A stretch of DNA of 48,541 bases from Chara braunii. Its lineage: Eukaryota; Streptophyta; Charophyceae; Charales; Characeae. The stretch covers positions 1,385,752 through 1,434,292 of the forward strand of contig BFEA01000007.1 of assembly GCA_003427395.1 (NCBI GenBank), written 5' to 3'. Made by a program: the position numbers and the translations under genes. This document shows, one piece after another, positions 20,926 to 34,151 of this stretch (the stretch's first letter is position 1; each line of letters opens with the position of its first letter). Under the pieces are notes generated by a model. That model had not been told where the DNA came from and did not search any database. It saw only the letters and a list, made by a program, of their open reading frames with translations.

Positions 20926-22339
20926 GTAGACTACAAGTATAAGCAAGAAATCTCAATTATGTAGCTGCGGTAAATAGGCACAGGGTACAAAGGGAAAGGG
21001 TTTCGTAATAATGGTCCGGTAAGACAACCCGAGTTGCAGGTGGGAGGAACCCCAATAGAACAACTATATATGTGGGGTATGTTAGGACTGTCTCAAATCG
21101 AGTTATTAGAATGTCTCCGAGCGGATAGAGCAAGGAGTGAGTTTTTAGGACATTGTTACGAAATGAAAGTCTACTCCACTAGACTTATCATTGGGAGAAG
21201 GGGATATGGGGCCTACTTCGTGTCTAGGTCCAGATGAGTGTACATATGTGAGAGGTATGAGAGACTTGGGAAGAGACCTCAGTGTGTGTGACGTAGACTC
21301 TCTAACCTAGAAGTGTAGTAAGGCTTGTGTATGAGTAATTCGTCGTGTTGCTTAGTTATTTAGATATGTCTTTAGATTCCTCCGATTTGAGGGATGCGAC
21401 TACGCTCTGACTGAGACTGTTTCAGTTTGAACTCTAGTCAGTGTTGAGTTGTTTTATGAATTAGACCCCTTCAGTATGGGAAGGTGGTCTTGTGCTTATT
21501 GGAAGACTCATCTTCAAAAAAAATAAGATGTTTTAATAAAAGGTCGCGTGAGAGTTCATCCTAAACAGAGAAGGGATGACTGGGAGACCTGTTGAGTGGG
21601 ACCTGCTTCGTATGGAAGGGGGTGAATAGATTCAATGGTATGGTAAGTTGGTTTTTAACGATAAAAGTCTGATGAGGAGGACCACGTTTTTGCTTGGTCA
21701 TTGGTGGAATTATAAAAAGGTCGCAAAAAGCTTCATCGTGAGATGTCTCGGGATGTGTAGTTTTCTTGCCCTGGTCAAGTAAGGGGGCCATGGCCTTGCG
21801 GACCTGGAGGTCATTCTGTTTTGTGATAGTGGAGAGGCTGCCATATTATCTTTATGTTGACACACAGAGGGCTGGTAAATGTCTTTTATGTGTGACCAAC
21901 CTTTGCGTTGTCCCGCAGTAGGCCTGTATCGTTGCGACACACCGTTTAGCCGCTTGTGCTAAATCCTGGGCATTTATGAGAATACCAAGCTAATGGTGAA
22001 GTTTAGCATCACTGGGGCGCAACCCTTAGTGTTGGCTGCTGACCGGCGCAACCTGGCAGTGGGCCCACGTCTCGCCCAAAGGGGTAAAGACTTAAGGGGT
22101 GTGGCCACCCAGGAGGGTTTTACCTGCCGCGGGGGGCGTGGGATAGGAGTCGAGTCTTTTTTTTGAGTCCTGATTGAATGCTTATCAAGAGAAAAAACCT
22201 ATCTTGGCGCAACCTGCGAGGGCACTACCGCTAAAATAACAAATGCGGTGGACCGCAGACCTGGCACGATCACCCAAACTACGGTGGGCCAAGATGGAGA
22301 CCTAGCCTTTCTGTAATACACTGCAGGAGGTGTGTTGAG

Positions 22340-22399
<60 letters not shown>

Positions 22400-22797
22400 T
22401 GTTAAATTGTGAGGATTGTTGGAAGAAGGCGAAAGTGCCTTCTAAGGTCTCGGTTAGGTCAAAGTCCTGCTAGCAGGGTAGAGACCAAGGGCACTTAACG
22501 AGAAGTCGGCGGTTGTCTATGACAAAGGGGAGAGGACGGGTAAGAGGGGCCGTTGAGACTTATGCTGTAGTACGTATGTCCAGTACACCGACGTCCTAGT
22601 GTCAGGGCGATGGAGACCCAGGTTGGAACCCTGGCGGCATATAGTTATAAGGACTTTGATTGTTGGAGGCCTCAGCCCTGCGTCGGTCGGCTAATCGGAT
22701 TGGTTCCTTTCTCGTCGGCATTTGGAGTTGTGAATGGATTTATAGCTTTTCGATCTTGCGAAGCGACGGGGACGTCGCTTAATATGGTTCGGTAAGT
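20926..22797 (+). other. Non-coding 3' part of the LTR element's interior
   Basis: No pol domains found. A 67-aa open frame (21034-21237) is in the gag frame but not recognised. GGCGCAACCYT-type motifs recur at about 22018, 22047 and 22205. The purine-rich tract expected just before the 3' LTR is not evident; the nearest purine-rich text is GAAGCGACGGGGACG near 22760. Confidence 0.55.
22342..22397. repeat. (AT)n microsatellite
   Basis: About 28 AT units, within the interior of the LTR element. Confidence 0.97.
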
Positions 22798-25700
22798 TGT
22801 CGGTGCGAATACCCTGACAAGGGTATCCGCCCTAGTTTTTGCAAATGATGGGAAGTAAGTTTAAAAGTCTAAGTAGGCCGCGCGAGTCGCGACTAAGTCT
22901 GTTGGGCTACATTGGTAGGATGGTTGACTAGAATAGAGCATGAGTGGGTGCGCCTTCTTAAGGCATGCGTGTGATTCATCCGTTTGATTAGGTAGCCGGC
23001 CTAGTTGACCGACTTGAATCTTTTTGTTATTAGGAATAAAAGGTTTGTTCTTATTCAGGACAGTTGACCGTTGGTAGTCCGACGTACAGAGAGGGATGCG
23101 AGGCGACCACAGCACAAATAGGGCAAGCAAGTGCGGATGCCTAGCGACAGTATGCCTAGTTAAACGAAGGAATGAGGGTCGGACTAATTCCTAGACCTGA
23201 GGGCGGAGCAACACCCATTTATATAGGATACCGCGAACATTAATCCCAGGTGTGGGCTTAGCCTTATAGGTTACGGTACTGGACTGGTACGGCGGAGGTG
23301 CGGGGATCGAGACCAGCAGGCGACGACTTAGGAGCATTGGTGCGACGAAGGGCTGAGTGGTTGAGGGTCCTGCGGGACTATCCCCCTTAGTTTTGCTAGG
23401 GGAGTCCAAGCGCGGGCCCACTTGCTTCAACGATTTTTGTTGATTTTACTTTTTATTTTTTGCTAGTTATTTTATTTTGGTTTTATCTTGGCTAGTGCCG
23501 GCTCCGAGACCGACCGTGGCCGGAGAGTGGGTTCTGAGGATATACCACTGAGCTATTGGGGGATAGGCCTGCATTTTAATCCCGACGAATGGAATGGATG
23601 AGTTAAGCCAAGAGTCCTGGGTCACTACGACGAGATGGGCCGGCAGTTGGCTCGTCCTTCGGGACATCCGTTAAAATGAGAACGGTATAGAGAAGGTTAG
23701 CTTGGCCCCTGCGCAAGGCTGATGCGAGCATAAAGCAGGGGAAGGTTTTTCTCAAGGTTTTTTGTGACTACTTGCTATTTTCGCTGACTCCTCACGTTCA
23801 GGCTTTGCAGGCCAGTACGGTATCGGATCGCAGTGTGCTCCCGAGGTGAAGCGCAGCGCCCGATTGACGACAACGTGGACGGGCGAAGTTGGAGATGGCG
23901 ACGCGCTAGACAGGGCGCAGCGGAGGGAGGATGGCGCATATAGTCCTTGATGAGACTGGGCAAGGGAGGAGACTAAGTAGAGGTTTTTGGACACCGCGAG
24001 TTCAGTGGTGTGGCCGGATTCCACGATAGGGGTGTGGGTTGAGTGTTCTAGGATTCGTGGGTTGCGCGAGCCACGGAAGAGCGGAGTGTGAAGTCCCTGG
24101 GCGCTTCCGTGTGAGACCGGGCGGAGGAAGATAAGGACTAGAGGTTGTAAGGACAGACAAAACTTTTGGTGAAGACGGATTAGCGTGAGAGTTAGTAGGG
24201 GGGCAAAGGATAGGAAAGAGCAAAAAGAAAGGGGTGGGGAAGAGTTGGCACGTACGTGGTCATCTTTTGGCAGGAGGTCCATTCGATTGCGACCTGGTCC
24301 CTCGACGATAGTAGTAGAAGGATTATTCGGAATGCGCATGCATACTTCCTCATGCTAGAAGAAGATTCATGCGGGGTTGCTTACCTGAGAGAGTAACGTA
24401 GGTGGAGACAGCGGGAGGCGGCATGGAGGTGGCAATAGAAAGAAGTGGGGACAATGAAGTTCAGCGAAGTAAAATGCTTAATAAGGGGTTTGAGGCGCTA
24501 CGAGCGTAATGACGATGTGAGTGTTACGTATGAATAAGTGGTTTGGCTAGAGCAGACACAAGGAGTTGCGCCCGGGAGAGTGTTTCAGGGTTGCGAAGAA
24601 TATGCAATGCATCTTCCCTCGTTTGAAGGGAAGATTCATTCTCTTTTTGGCATGGATCAGCCATAGGCACAACCAAGTACCAATTGAAGGCGAACGAAAG
24701 GGAGGATACTCACCTGGTTGGAAGAACTAATAGGACCGAGCACATGGGAAGGGGAGACAGCCATGGTAAGGAGTCGGAGATACGGTGTAAAGGAGACGAA
24801 CGAATTGGTTCCTTTTTGGCGAAAAGATTCATTTAGCTTGGTATGCTCCGTCGACTGAGCGAAGTAGCGGGGGATGTGTCTCGGGGTTGGAGACTTACCT
24901 ATGCGTTGCTTGGCGTGTCGGTGGATGTAGCGCTTCCTTGCTGTTCTTCGTGTATGGATGAGAGTTGTGTACATCCCCACCTTTCAACGGAAGGCTTATC
25001 TTGGTTTTTCCCAACATTGATAAAAGCGGCCAATTAGTCTCGATCCCGCAGTCAGTTTCTGTCGAAATCTAACCGATTCAGCTACCCGTGCTTGTCATAG
25101 TATTTACTACTATTGGAGTTGACTGCAATGGCTACTAGCTCTATCCAGCTTACGGCCTGAAGTTGGGTTTACCGGTGTGGCTCATCTTCATGTCCGCCAC
25201 TAGGGTCACGATATGGCTCGCTAAGAAGACTGCCTACAACCAAAGTAGGTAGAATTGGTAGGGTATGGAGAGAGAGGGAGAATACATATATATATGTTTA
25301 CTTGCCTCAGGGAAAAACGCTGCACTCAACGCAGGATCATGTATGGGGCTGTCAGTTCATCTGCCTATAACCCAGCGGGAGACTCATTGTCAATTGCACA
25401 TTCTTGATCAATGGGGCACGGCTCGTCACGACATGTCTCGATTAGACGCTACGGTCTCTTCCTGCTTCAATAGCAGTGTCCCAGAGTACGTAGTTGGGCG
25501 TTTTTTTCCTTTTTTTGACTAAGGGAAAGAGGTGGAGGGCATACCTGCTGGCCCTAGTATCGCCCATCCGCGGTGCGAGATTGGAGACTAGTCGGTTGGC
25601 CGACTTACTGTTCATCTGGCCAGCGGAAGCTGCAGTAGGACCAGCTACGAAGCAGGTAGTCTGCGGGGCTGGAGGTCTGCAACGTTTCACACAGTGGATA

Positions 25701-28700
25701 CCGCTAACTACTACCGTGTACTGTGGATGTGTCGGGGGGGCAATGCACGAGCCGCTGCCACCACGGACTGGGCTCGGACTGTCATTATTGGCCACCGCTG
25801 TGCACAGGTTACCGACTGCGGGTTGTTGTTGGTTGTGTACGGGCTGCTCCGCATCACTGTGCACAACTACTTCTGCTGATTGAGTGTGTGCGAACTTTTG
25901 CTGCGGGCTTTTGTTGACTAGGCACAGACTGCGGTTGGGTATTGTGCGCAGACGACTGCTGCTGGCCACTGCTGTCGAGCCTGCAGAGCTGCGCGCGGAC
26001 TGTTGCATACCGCTGTGTACTGCTGCGAGTTACTGAAGACTGCCATCGAGCACTGCTGTGGGTTGTTGAGTACTGGGCACAAATGTCTGCCGCCTGCGGT
26101 TGATTACTGCGAACTGTTGCTCACTGGTCCATACTGTCGCACATGGCTGCTGCATGTTGCAAATGACTGCTGCGGATTGCTGTTGATCAGCGCTGGGAAC
26201 TGTTGTTGCTGAAGACTATTGTTGTTACTGTTGATCAGCGCAGAGAACTACTGATGTTGGTAACTACCGTGGTTATTGAGGACTATCGTTAAGTATTGCT
26301 GCTGCATCCAAGGATTGTTACAGGCTGGTGGACGGCTACGATTGGGCTTAGAGGAGTGACTGAGATTGGGAAAGAGGGGGGTTAGTATGATGATTTGGGA
26401 GGTCGGCAGAGGGGCGACTTCGACAGTTTGGCGTGGGAATTGACCAAGCTGCTGCGTACTTGGCTGCCATTGCGGGGCCCTCAGGCGCATCAAGGAACCA
26501 AGGCCCTCTCCCTTGCGAGTCTGAGTGCACCCTCCTTGGATCTGAGAGTCTCAAAACTTTCTCTATCTGCCCTTCTCACTCTAAGTGTGATCTATTTGGT
26601 TACGAGGCAGGCGGGATTGCAAACCGTAGGACCGCAACAAGACTATATGGGGAGTTAGCCCAACGATTACGGGAGCTCTGCCGAAACCTAGGCGAGGTTC
26701 TGGAGGCAGAGAACCATCAGTTAATCCATCTCTATCTGTACACCCCACTACACCCATGTTTCCCTATTCCCCCCTGTAACTTGATTGAAGTATGCATGCC
26801 TGTTCCTATGATTTTTGCTTTCTCTTCAGGACATAGCCAGACTACTAAGTAGAGGAATGCATGTATAATGTTAGTTTCAACTTCTTTGCCTGATTGAAAG
26901 CAGATTGTGGGGTTGCATCTGGGGAAAGGGTGGGAAAAAGGTTGTATTGCCTGAAGTTTGACCGGGCCAACCAAAGGCTGGGCCAATTCTATAAGTTTCG
27001 GAAGGCCGAGTGCTATGTTTTTTTTTGAATTGCCTGGAGAGCCAGACATGTTCCATAAGTTTGGGTGGTCTTGGTCTAACGCCTTGCACATGCTGGAACC
27101 AGAAGGTTATAACTTTGTTATACTCCATTATTATATTATCTATGAACAGGTTAGTCAGACAGGGTTCCATAAGTTTGGGTGGTCTGACTATAGCTTATCA
27201 CCAACTGCAGAGTGTATTAATTAAGAATAAACTTTTGGTACGAAGGGGCAGGCTGAGTCTTGAGCTGAAAATAATCGGCTCAGCTGTATGCTACCTCAAA
27301 AGACTAAGTGCAGACAATTATACAAATTCTGGATACTTAAACAGTTTAGGACGACTAGGGTGGCCTAGTCACAAACCCAAAGAAGAGAAAAGTTGTTGTG
27401 CCCTATGTTTGTGTATACTTCATGGTTGGGCTAGACATGTTCCATAAGTTTGGGTGGTCTAACCTTATGCCCTATGTAAGGGTGGTATGAGGGGATAAGT
27501 TATTGAAAGACTATGAACTATTGTTTGCTAAATTGACTTGAGGATGGTGAAAGCACTTACCTTTGTGGTTTGGCCAACATATGGCTGAGTGATGCCCCTG
27601 CTTCGTCTGATTTTCAGTTGATAGGTAGTTGCTTTAATTGTTCGCCACGTGTTAGAGTCATAGGAGTTAGTTTCAATTCCTGCTTTTTATGGGCTAAGTT
27701 TTTTTTACTAAGATCAATTTCTGCATTTTTTTGGATCTTTTATTTTTACTTGGTCCTGTATAAATCTCGGTAAGCCACTTTCTCTACGGGAAGCGCTGCC
27801 GAAATTTCTACAAAACCAAGGAGTTTGTTAAAACTTTATCTTCTTCAGGATCCGGTCTTGTTGGTTTTTTGACCTAGTAAGAATCTGGGAAACCTCATTT
27901 TCTAAAGGAAGTGCTGCCCAAATTTTTGCTAATTCAGGGAGTTAGACAAAATTGGGCCTTGAAGGGTCAAAGTCATTTCAGATTCTAAACTTAGCTTTGT
28001 ATAAATCTTGGAATAACACTTTCTCTACGGGAAGCGGTGCCGAAATTTCTACAAATCTAAAGAGTTGGTTAAAACTCTCTCTTAACAGAACTCAGACTTT
28101 ATGTCTGAGTTCATATCTGACTTTGTATAAATCTGGGAAGTCCTCCTCTCTAAAGGAAGTGCTGCCCAAATTTTTGTTAAGTCAGGGAGTTAGGCAAATT
28201 TTGACTTTCTAGAATCCAAAAGTCTGATTTTTGGGCTAGTACAAATTATGCGATTGCACTTTTTCTACGGGAAGCGCTGCCGAAATTTTTCTAACTTAGA
28301 AGAGTTAGATTGTATTTCGTCAGGTGGCAAGTTCTGGGGATCCCCTCTGCGTAGGGGAGATTATGCCAGGGTCTACCCTTGCTCTGGACACGGCTTAGTA
28401 GTAGATTCAAGCTTAGTCGAATAGGGTAATTTGAGTGAGATCGTGATATGGAGGTTATTCTCCACGAACTTATAGACTTACCTTGGGGATTGGTCTGTCT
28501 TGTGTTACAGGTTTTCTTGAACGAATCGATTCAGGATTTGGGCTAGATTTAGTTTGATCCTACAAGGATCACCTTCTGTTATCACTGATAACAGGTCGGT
28601 TGCCGATTCGTCGGTCTACGACTCAATTCCAACTCACCCTCAATACTCAACCTAAAAAGGTTTTAGCCTTGGAGATTTTTATTGTTTTGTTAAGGTTTCA

Positions 28701-30088
28701 CCCGGACTTTTATTGAATGACCATTTAACAAAGGTACTGAATATTTAGTTATGGTTGGTTGGCTGGAGGTTGGGGTTTGCATGGCTAAAGCGAGGGGTAT
28801 GAGTACAGAGAGTGGTTGGGGTTGACTCCGTGTAATGTTTGGACTTTGTTGGACTTTTAATGTGATTGCAGGTATGTTCAAGGGTTCGAATTTTTTATTT
28901 GACTGCCTGCGATCACTCATATACATGTGGTTGTGAGGAGTCTCACTGTGATTGTGATAAGTGATCGTCACATACTTACCCCCTTGTATATATATAGATA
29001 TATATATGTGTGTACCTGTGTTGGAAGTTCACATGACCCAGACCAAGGGGCTAGCGTATTAAGGGGTAAATGGCGGGTGAGGTAGGTAGAAAACCCCCGC
29101 CTCTTGATTGTATATTTTTTATGAGTTCTTAATCGGACATTGGTCCTGGGCCGGGATTCGAGGTCCTTGTCCAGGACATCCCAAGCTTTAGACTTTACAT
29201 AGAAGGAATTTTTCCCCGCGCAGAGCCTATTCGCCCCGCCTGCTAAGACACTCAAGCCAAATGCGTCAGGTCTCGTGGTGGCTGCACGACTATTCCTTCA
29301 ACCGTGCAATATCGTGAGAGGGTAGACCCTCAAAATACTTCGAGTCTGACACTTCGGTGTCATAAGTGGTACTCGGATCCACGAGGGACTGCTTGACTGT
29401 GGGCACTACATAGTACGCCATCATTGTGACTGCTTGCGTATGCTTGCATTGCGAGTCGATATGAGTAGGCTCTGCGACCGCGCAATTTTATACTAAGTCT
29501 CGTGCGCAAACACCTATCCAATTCCGCATTAGGAAGTTATGGGATGGCTACCGAGGGACTAGGAGCGTTGTCGCGTTGTTTGTGTTGCGTCGTATTGTGC
29601 GTAGGTTGTGTGTGTCTTATTTTTACGTTCTTTAGAATGGCGTGCGAGTGGTGTGTGGGATGCGTCCTAGTCGACCGACGACGGGTCGCGCTTGGGACTT
29701 CAGCCCCCCAAGATGTCGGTTCGTGTGTGGGTCCGATAGAGGTGTACTACCGCGCGTACCCCCTATGCTACAGCGAACGAGAAACGCCCTCGGCTGGTCC
29801 ACCTCTGCTATTGCAGTTGATCAGCTTTCGTACTGTGGACTGGTAGCTCGGCGGGGATACGCCTACCGAAGGGAGGTGACAACTCCAGTAAGGTGGAGGT
29901 AAGTCGTGCCTCTCGTAGGCCCTGTCCTGTCGTAGGGGCTCGCGAGACGTATGGTTGGCACACTCGGCCGGAGTGGCTTGTGGAAGCTCCATGTATATTC
30001 ACGACGAGGATTTAGACCAACTCCTGTGTGACGAGGTCGGGAGGGTCCTGCGCTACCCTTGAGTAGTGTCAGGCCGATGCACTCGACA
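22798..30088 (+). repeat. 3' LTR (7.3 kb)
   Basis: Begins TGTCGGTGCGAATACC like the 5' LTR. It is homologous to it over 22798-27345 and again over 29783-30088, ending CGACA. Positions 27346-29782 have no counterpart in the 5' LTR. This extra segment contains a further copy of the ATAAGTTTGGGTGG box found in the shared part, so it is probably ancestral LTR that the 5' copy lost. Confidence 0.88.
27759..28318 (+). repeat. Higher-order tandem repeat, five ~120-bp units of two alternating types
   Basis: Units start at 27759, 27878, 28000, 28126 and 28240. Odd units carry CTACGGGAAGCGSTGCCGAA, even units carry CTAAAGGAAGTGCTGCCCAA. Each then has AAATTT and a GAGTTRG-type end. The repeating dimer is about 241 bp. 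It lies in the part of the 3' LTR missing from the 5' LTR. Confidence 0.88.
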
Positions 30089-31050
30089 GCGGAGAAAGGA
30101 CGGCGGAGAAGACAAAACAAGCAAGAAAGAGGAGAGGATGACGAAGAAGGACAAGAGACACGAAGGGTCCGAAGGGGAGATATGCACTCTGCCCGCATGC
30201 CAATCCGCATATTTACTTTCAAACATTTTGTGAAAAAAAGCACTATGGAAATTGGAGAGGAAATCGTACAGTGTTATGTTTTCACTACCCGGACCTGAAC
30301 TCCATTACCTATTTCACTGACAAGCAATTGAGAGAGGAAGACATGAGAGCGACAACACGTTCAGAGAGCCCCAACTCGTTACCTTTTGGGCGACCCAAAG
30401 CCTTCGACGATTTCAACCTCAGAACGGTAATACTACTGTGCACATGACATTCATCGCAAAAGCACAACATACCGCTCTATGCACACTTGTTCACAACCAA
30501 AGACGACGTCATGGAAGAAGTTAATCAACATCTGACCTTGGACAGAGGCGACGCGTTTTATTTCGTCTCACGATAATGTGGCCTTGCGGCAAGGTCCTCA
30601 AGCACCAGGCTTACATTTTGTTCCGTTGAAAACGAAGAAAAAAAAAAGAAAATAACATTTTTTATAATCTCGAACGCAACCTCTTTAGCAAGGCAAAATG
30701 ATTTCTGGTCGTGCGATGCAAGAGATCGGGCAACCACTATTACGTCCACCCACTGACGTTTCTCGTTGGTCCTCTGAGCCTTTTGCTACCGTCCCCGAAT
30801 CTGACCAACGAAGTCTGCCAGAGCAATTCGCAATCCACGGGGTTATCGACTCTGGAGCTAGCAGTAAAAACCAGATAAAGTGATTTGTAAGTAAACACAT
30901 ACAAAGAACTTGCAGGTTATGCATTGATAAGAGACATAATCTTCATTGCCCTTTATCTTTCCTCTAAGACTTCTTTTTATTTTCCTTGTGCTGAGAAAGA
31001 AAAAAAAAAAAAAAAGAGAAAAAGAGAGAAAAATAAATAAATAAAAAAAA
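30089..31050. other. No certain gene; target DNA right of the LTR element
   Basis: Begins with the GCGG duplication, then purine-rich DNA. Short frames occur but none is recognised. Content resembles the other flank (9461-11702) in being non-repetitive. Confidence 0.4.
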
Positions 31051-33350
31051 ATCGACATTAAGACTTAGTTATTTAATGACACTCTGAATTGACATTATAC
31101 GAACAACAATATTGAAGAGTTCATTGCATAGTTGATTTTTTTTCAAAAAAAATAAATAAATAAAAAATTCAAATCTTATACATACTTATCAATGACGAGC
31201 AGTTCTTAATAATAGCATGAGTACACATATATATATCTATAAAATGGATGTATCTGAGCAACTGCAATATGCACGTCTTGTATACAAAATCCTACATAGT
31301 ATTAACATGTCTTCATCCTAAATATTATTCATCTATACAATGAATATATCTGATCAACTGCGATATGTATGTTTTATAAACAAACTCCTACACAATATTA
31401 ACGTATTTTCATTTAAAGGATTTTATCTCTAATTAGTTTATTTCTTTTCATTCTTTAGAATTACAATTTATATAATATTGAAGCTAATAATTCAATTTAT
31501 ATTTATTTATATATTCATACATACTCATTTAGTTGTTATATATGTTTGTTGTATTGTTTATACTTCTGTTCTTTTCATGAAGAAACAGGGAAAATTCATT
31601 TCAAACTGAGAGTTACATTTTTTGAAATTCACTTTGAAATTCAAGAATGGATCTTCCTTCGAGTACAAGAGAAAGACATATCTGATTTTACCGTTCAGCA
31701 GAGACACCACTTTTAAACTCTGTGCTTCGCAATTATTATCCTCAAAATGTTCACGCTCTGCCGAATCCGTTCATACCACAGCGAAATATTCTACCGGGAT
31801 TTTTCATTGTATTTTCACGAATAGTTTATAGCATCGTCAATAACCCAATTGTTGCACCATCTTTGGACGATTTTTTTGTCATCGATCCTTTCCGTACAAT
31901 TTTAATACCGTTCTCACTTTTCGTTCGCCATTAGTATCCCATTGAAGTTACAAGAGCACAATATACATATCATTCCGAATATAATTCTTGACGTAACATT
32001 GATCATCTATTCAATTTCTTACGACATTCTGCATTATTAACATTTCGTTCAAATGAAAAAATATTTTTCATTATTGAACATGACGTCCGTGTACGAATAT
32101 TATTGCACTCATATTTTTCCTACAATATTTTTTCTTTAATCACTTTAAATGGACGTACATTGCATTCTTTATCTTTCTGAGGAACAAAAATGTACGATGA
32201 AAATGTTGCACAATACGTAAGAGTTAATTGTACTAATTTCATAATTGTCTTTTATTCACTAACAATTTGTTTATGTACATTCATTACTCTTGTATCAAAA
32301 TAATTATCCCGTTTCAGAGGATTTTCTCTAAGGCAATTTTTTGTTAACCATTCTTATGATTCAGTTATATTAACATCACTTATTGACCTTAGCCAACATT
32401 TGTTATTTGCTTTCGCTCACAATGAAAACAACAATCCTGCTTTTCTTGCTGAATATTTTCTTTGTGGACCTGGACAATGGTTTTATTACATAATTAACCG
32501 CATTACTAATTGTTCATTGTCATATTCCTACTTTCCTTCTCATCCTATTCATTCACTGTTGTCTTTTGCACAATTTCAATGTGTTTTCAGAATCGCTAAC
32601 AATGCGAATGATTTAGCAATTTTTACAATTCAACCATTATGAAAGAGATTAAACAATATATTCGAAATTTTTTTTTTTCATTCATCAACTATTATTTTTT
32701 ATAATATAAAATGCTTCATTATTAGTTATAATACAAATCATTTGACATTTTTCATAGTTAATCTTTCGAGAAGATAGTCCAATATGTTATATGCAAATTA
32801 GCCTAGACATCAGATCAGTATGAAGTGCTTCATGATTAGTTACAATACAGATGACTTAACATTTTTCATAGTTCATTTTTTAAGGAGATTGAGCAATTTG
32901 TTATATACAAATTACGTCAGACATTAGATTAGTAAATAACATTTAGTACGCAACGAATTAATAATAGATAAACGTTTTTTTTTTTGCAATATTCATATAA
33001 GTAACATATATGTCTTTATAAATATAAAATAATGAGTAATATTTTAAAATTTCAAAATAAACTTGATCAATAAGATTATTTATTATTGTTATTATAAGAT
33101 ATAAGTTTATACATTCTTCGAAATTTTTAATATGTTTTTTTTTTTTTTTTTTTTTTTTNNTTNTNTTTTTCAAATTTTTTTNTAAAATTGCAAGTGACAA
33201 ATATTTTTTTTNAAATAATTNNATNNAAAATNTTTTTTTTNNAATGTTTTTTTTTTTTTTTTCAATTGTAGACTTATATATATATTTTTTGTATCCTTAT
33301 TTTCTCACTTCAATTGTTTTTACTTTGTTTTTGCAGAAATTCGATTTTAA
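31051..33350. other. AT-rich island with two tandem duplications and ambiguous bases
   Basis: Markedly AT-rich compared with both sides. Holds a 96-bp tandem pair (from 31237 and 31333; ATATCTGAKCAACTGC) and a ~114-bp tandem pair (from 32711 and 32825; TGCTTCATKATTAGTTA). Two short frames (31622-31831, 32400-32642) lack recognisable domains. Positions 33159-33242 contain ambiguous N bases in a poly(T). Confidence 0.6.
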
Positions 33351-33379
33351 AGAAAACGCTAGGTCACCAATGGTCCGGG

Positions 33380-33460
33380 AGCCGGTCGTGTCCCCTAGAC
33401 ATCTCCTCGGACGTCCGTGGTCCGGGTCGTTCGGATTTCCGAACGACGGTTTTTTCGGGG
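33380..33460. repeat. GC-rich short palindromes
   Basis: Contains GTCGTTCGG/CCGAACGAC (about 33427-33448) and several GGTCCG motifs, in style like the GC-rich ends of the 594-1346 element. Possibly another foldback end. Confidence 0.4.
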
Positions 33461-33524
33461 GCAAAAATAGTCAAAAAAAAAAAAAAAAGTCTTATAGGAA
33501 ATAAACCCTCCATATTAGCACGTT

Positions 33525-33933
33525 TTCACTTTCTTTTTGCACATTTCGAGAGTAGTCGAGCCAGGGGGCTCCCCTACTTTCGAAATGTGCAAAACTAGAG
33601 TGAATCTTGCGCGAGAACATGGAAACATGCATGACTACGAGGCCCCAATGATGACACGCATAGGTACGGAACTCTGAGAAGGAAAAACAAAAAAGGAAAA
33701 AAAAAAGAAAAGAAACTGGGTCGTTGTCAGCACGTGGTTCCCCTAGGGCTTGTACGTTGTTATCAGCCCGTGTATTTCGTTGGGCCCCCGTATCTCCGAT
33801 GCACAAAAGACAAAAATCATGGCCTTCTATATTTCCATGTTATAGCGAAGATTCACTCTCGTTTTGCATATTTCGAGATCAATCGTGGAAACAGAGAGTG
33901 AATCTTCCACTCGAACATGGAAAGATACAACGC

Positions 33934-33967
<34 letters not shown>

Positions 33968-34116
33968 GGGGAAAATAGCCTGCCCCTCGGACATAGATCA
34001 CTAGACTGCAGCCACACGACGGAGGAGTTTAGCCCGGAGTATAAACTTTAGACAGGACTGGACTTCAAAACGACAGTTCGAAACATATTTTCAAACTTTA
34101 ACCCTCACCGCGCCCT

Positions 34117-34151
<35 letters not shown>

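Larger units (their letters stand above)
11703..30088 (+). mobile_element. Giant gag-only LTR retrotransposon (18.4 kb)
   Basis: Complete element with 5' LTR 11703-16580, PBS 16583-16600, internal region to 22797 and 3' LTR 22798-30088. Both LTRs begin TGTCGGTGCGAATACC; they end CAACA and CGACA. GCGG flanks both sides (11699-11702 and 30089-30092), a 4-bp target-site duplication. Orientation follows from the PBS. The internal region has a decayed gag but no recognisable protease, reverse transcriptase, RNase H or integrase, so it must have moved using proteins supplied in trans. This architecture (very long LTRs, non-coding interior) resembles large retrotransposon derivatives (LARDs), but with gag retained and longer LTRs. 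By eye the LTRs are about 95% alike in sampled stretches, so the insertion is not fresh. Confidence 0.88.

Noticed and set aside
25442-26008. 188-aa minus-strand open frame and similar frames near 14452-14763
   Set aside because: They lie in the TGCTG-rich array of the LTRs; frames are open on both strands because of the repeat and are not kept equally in the two LTRs.
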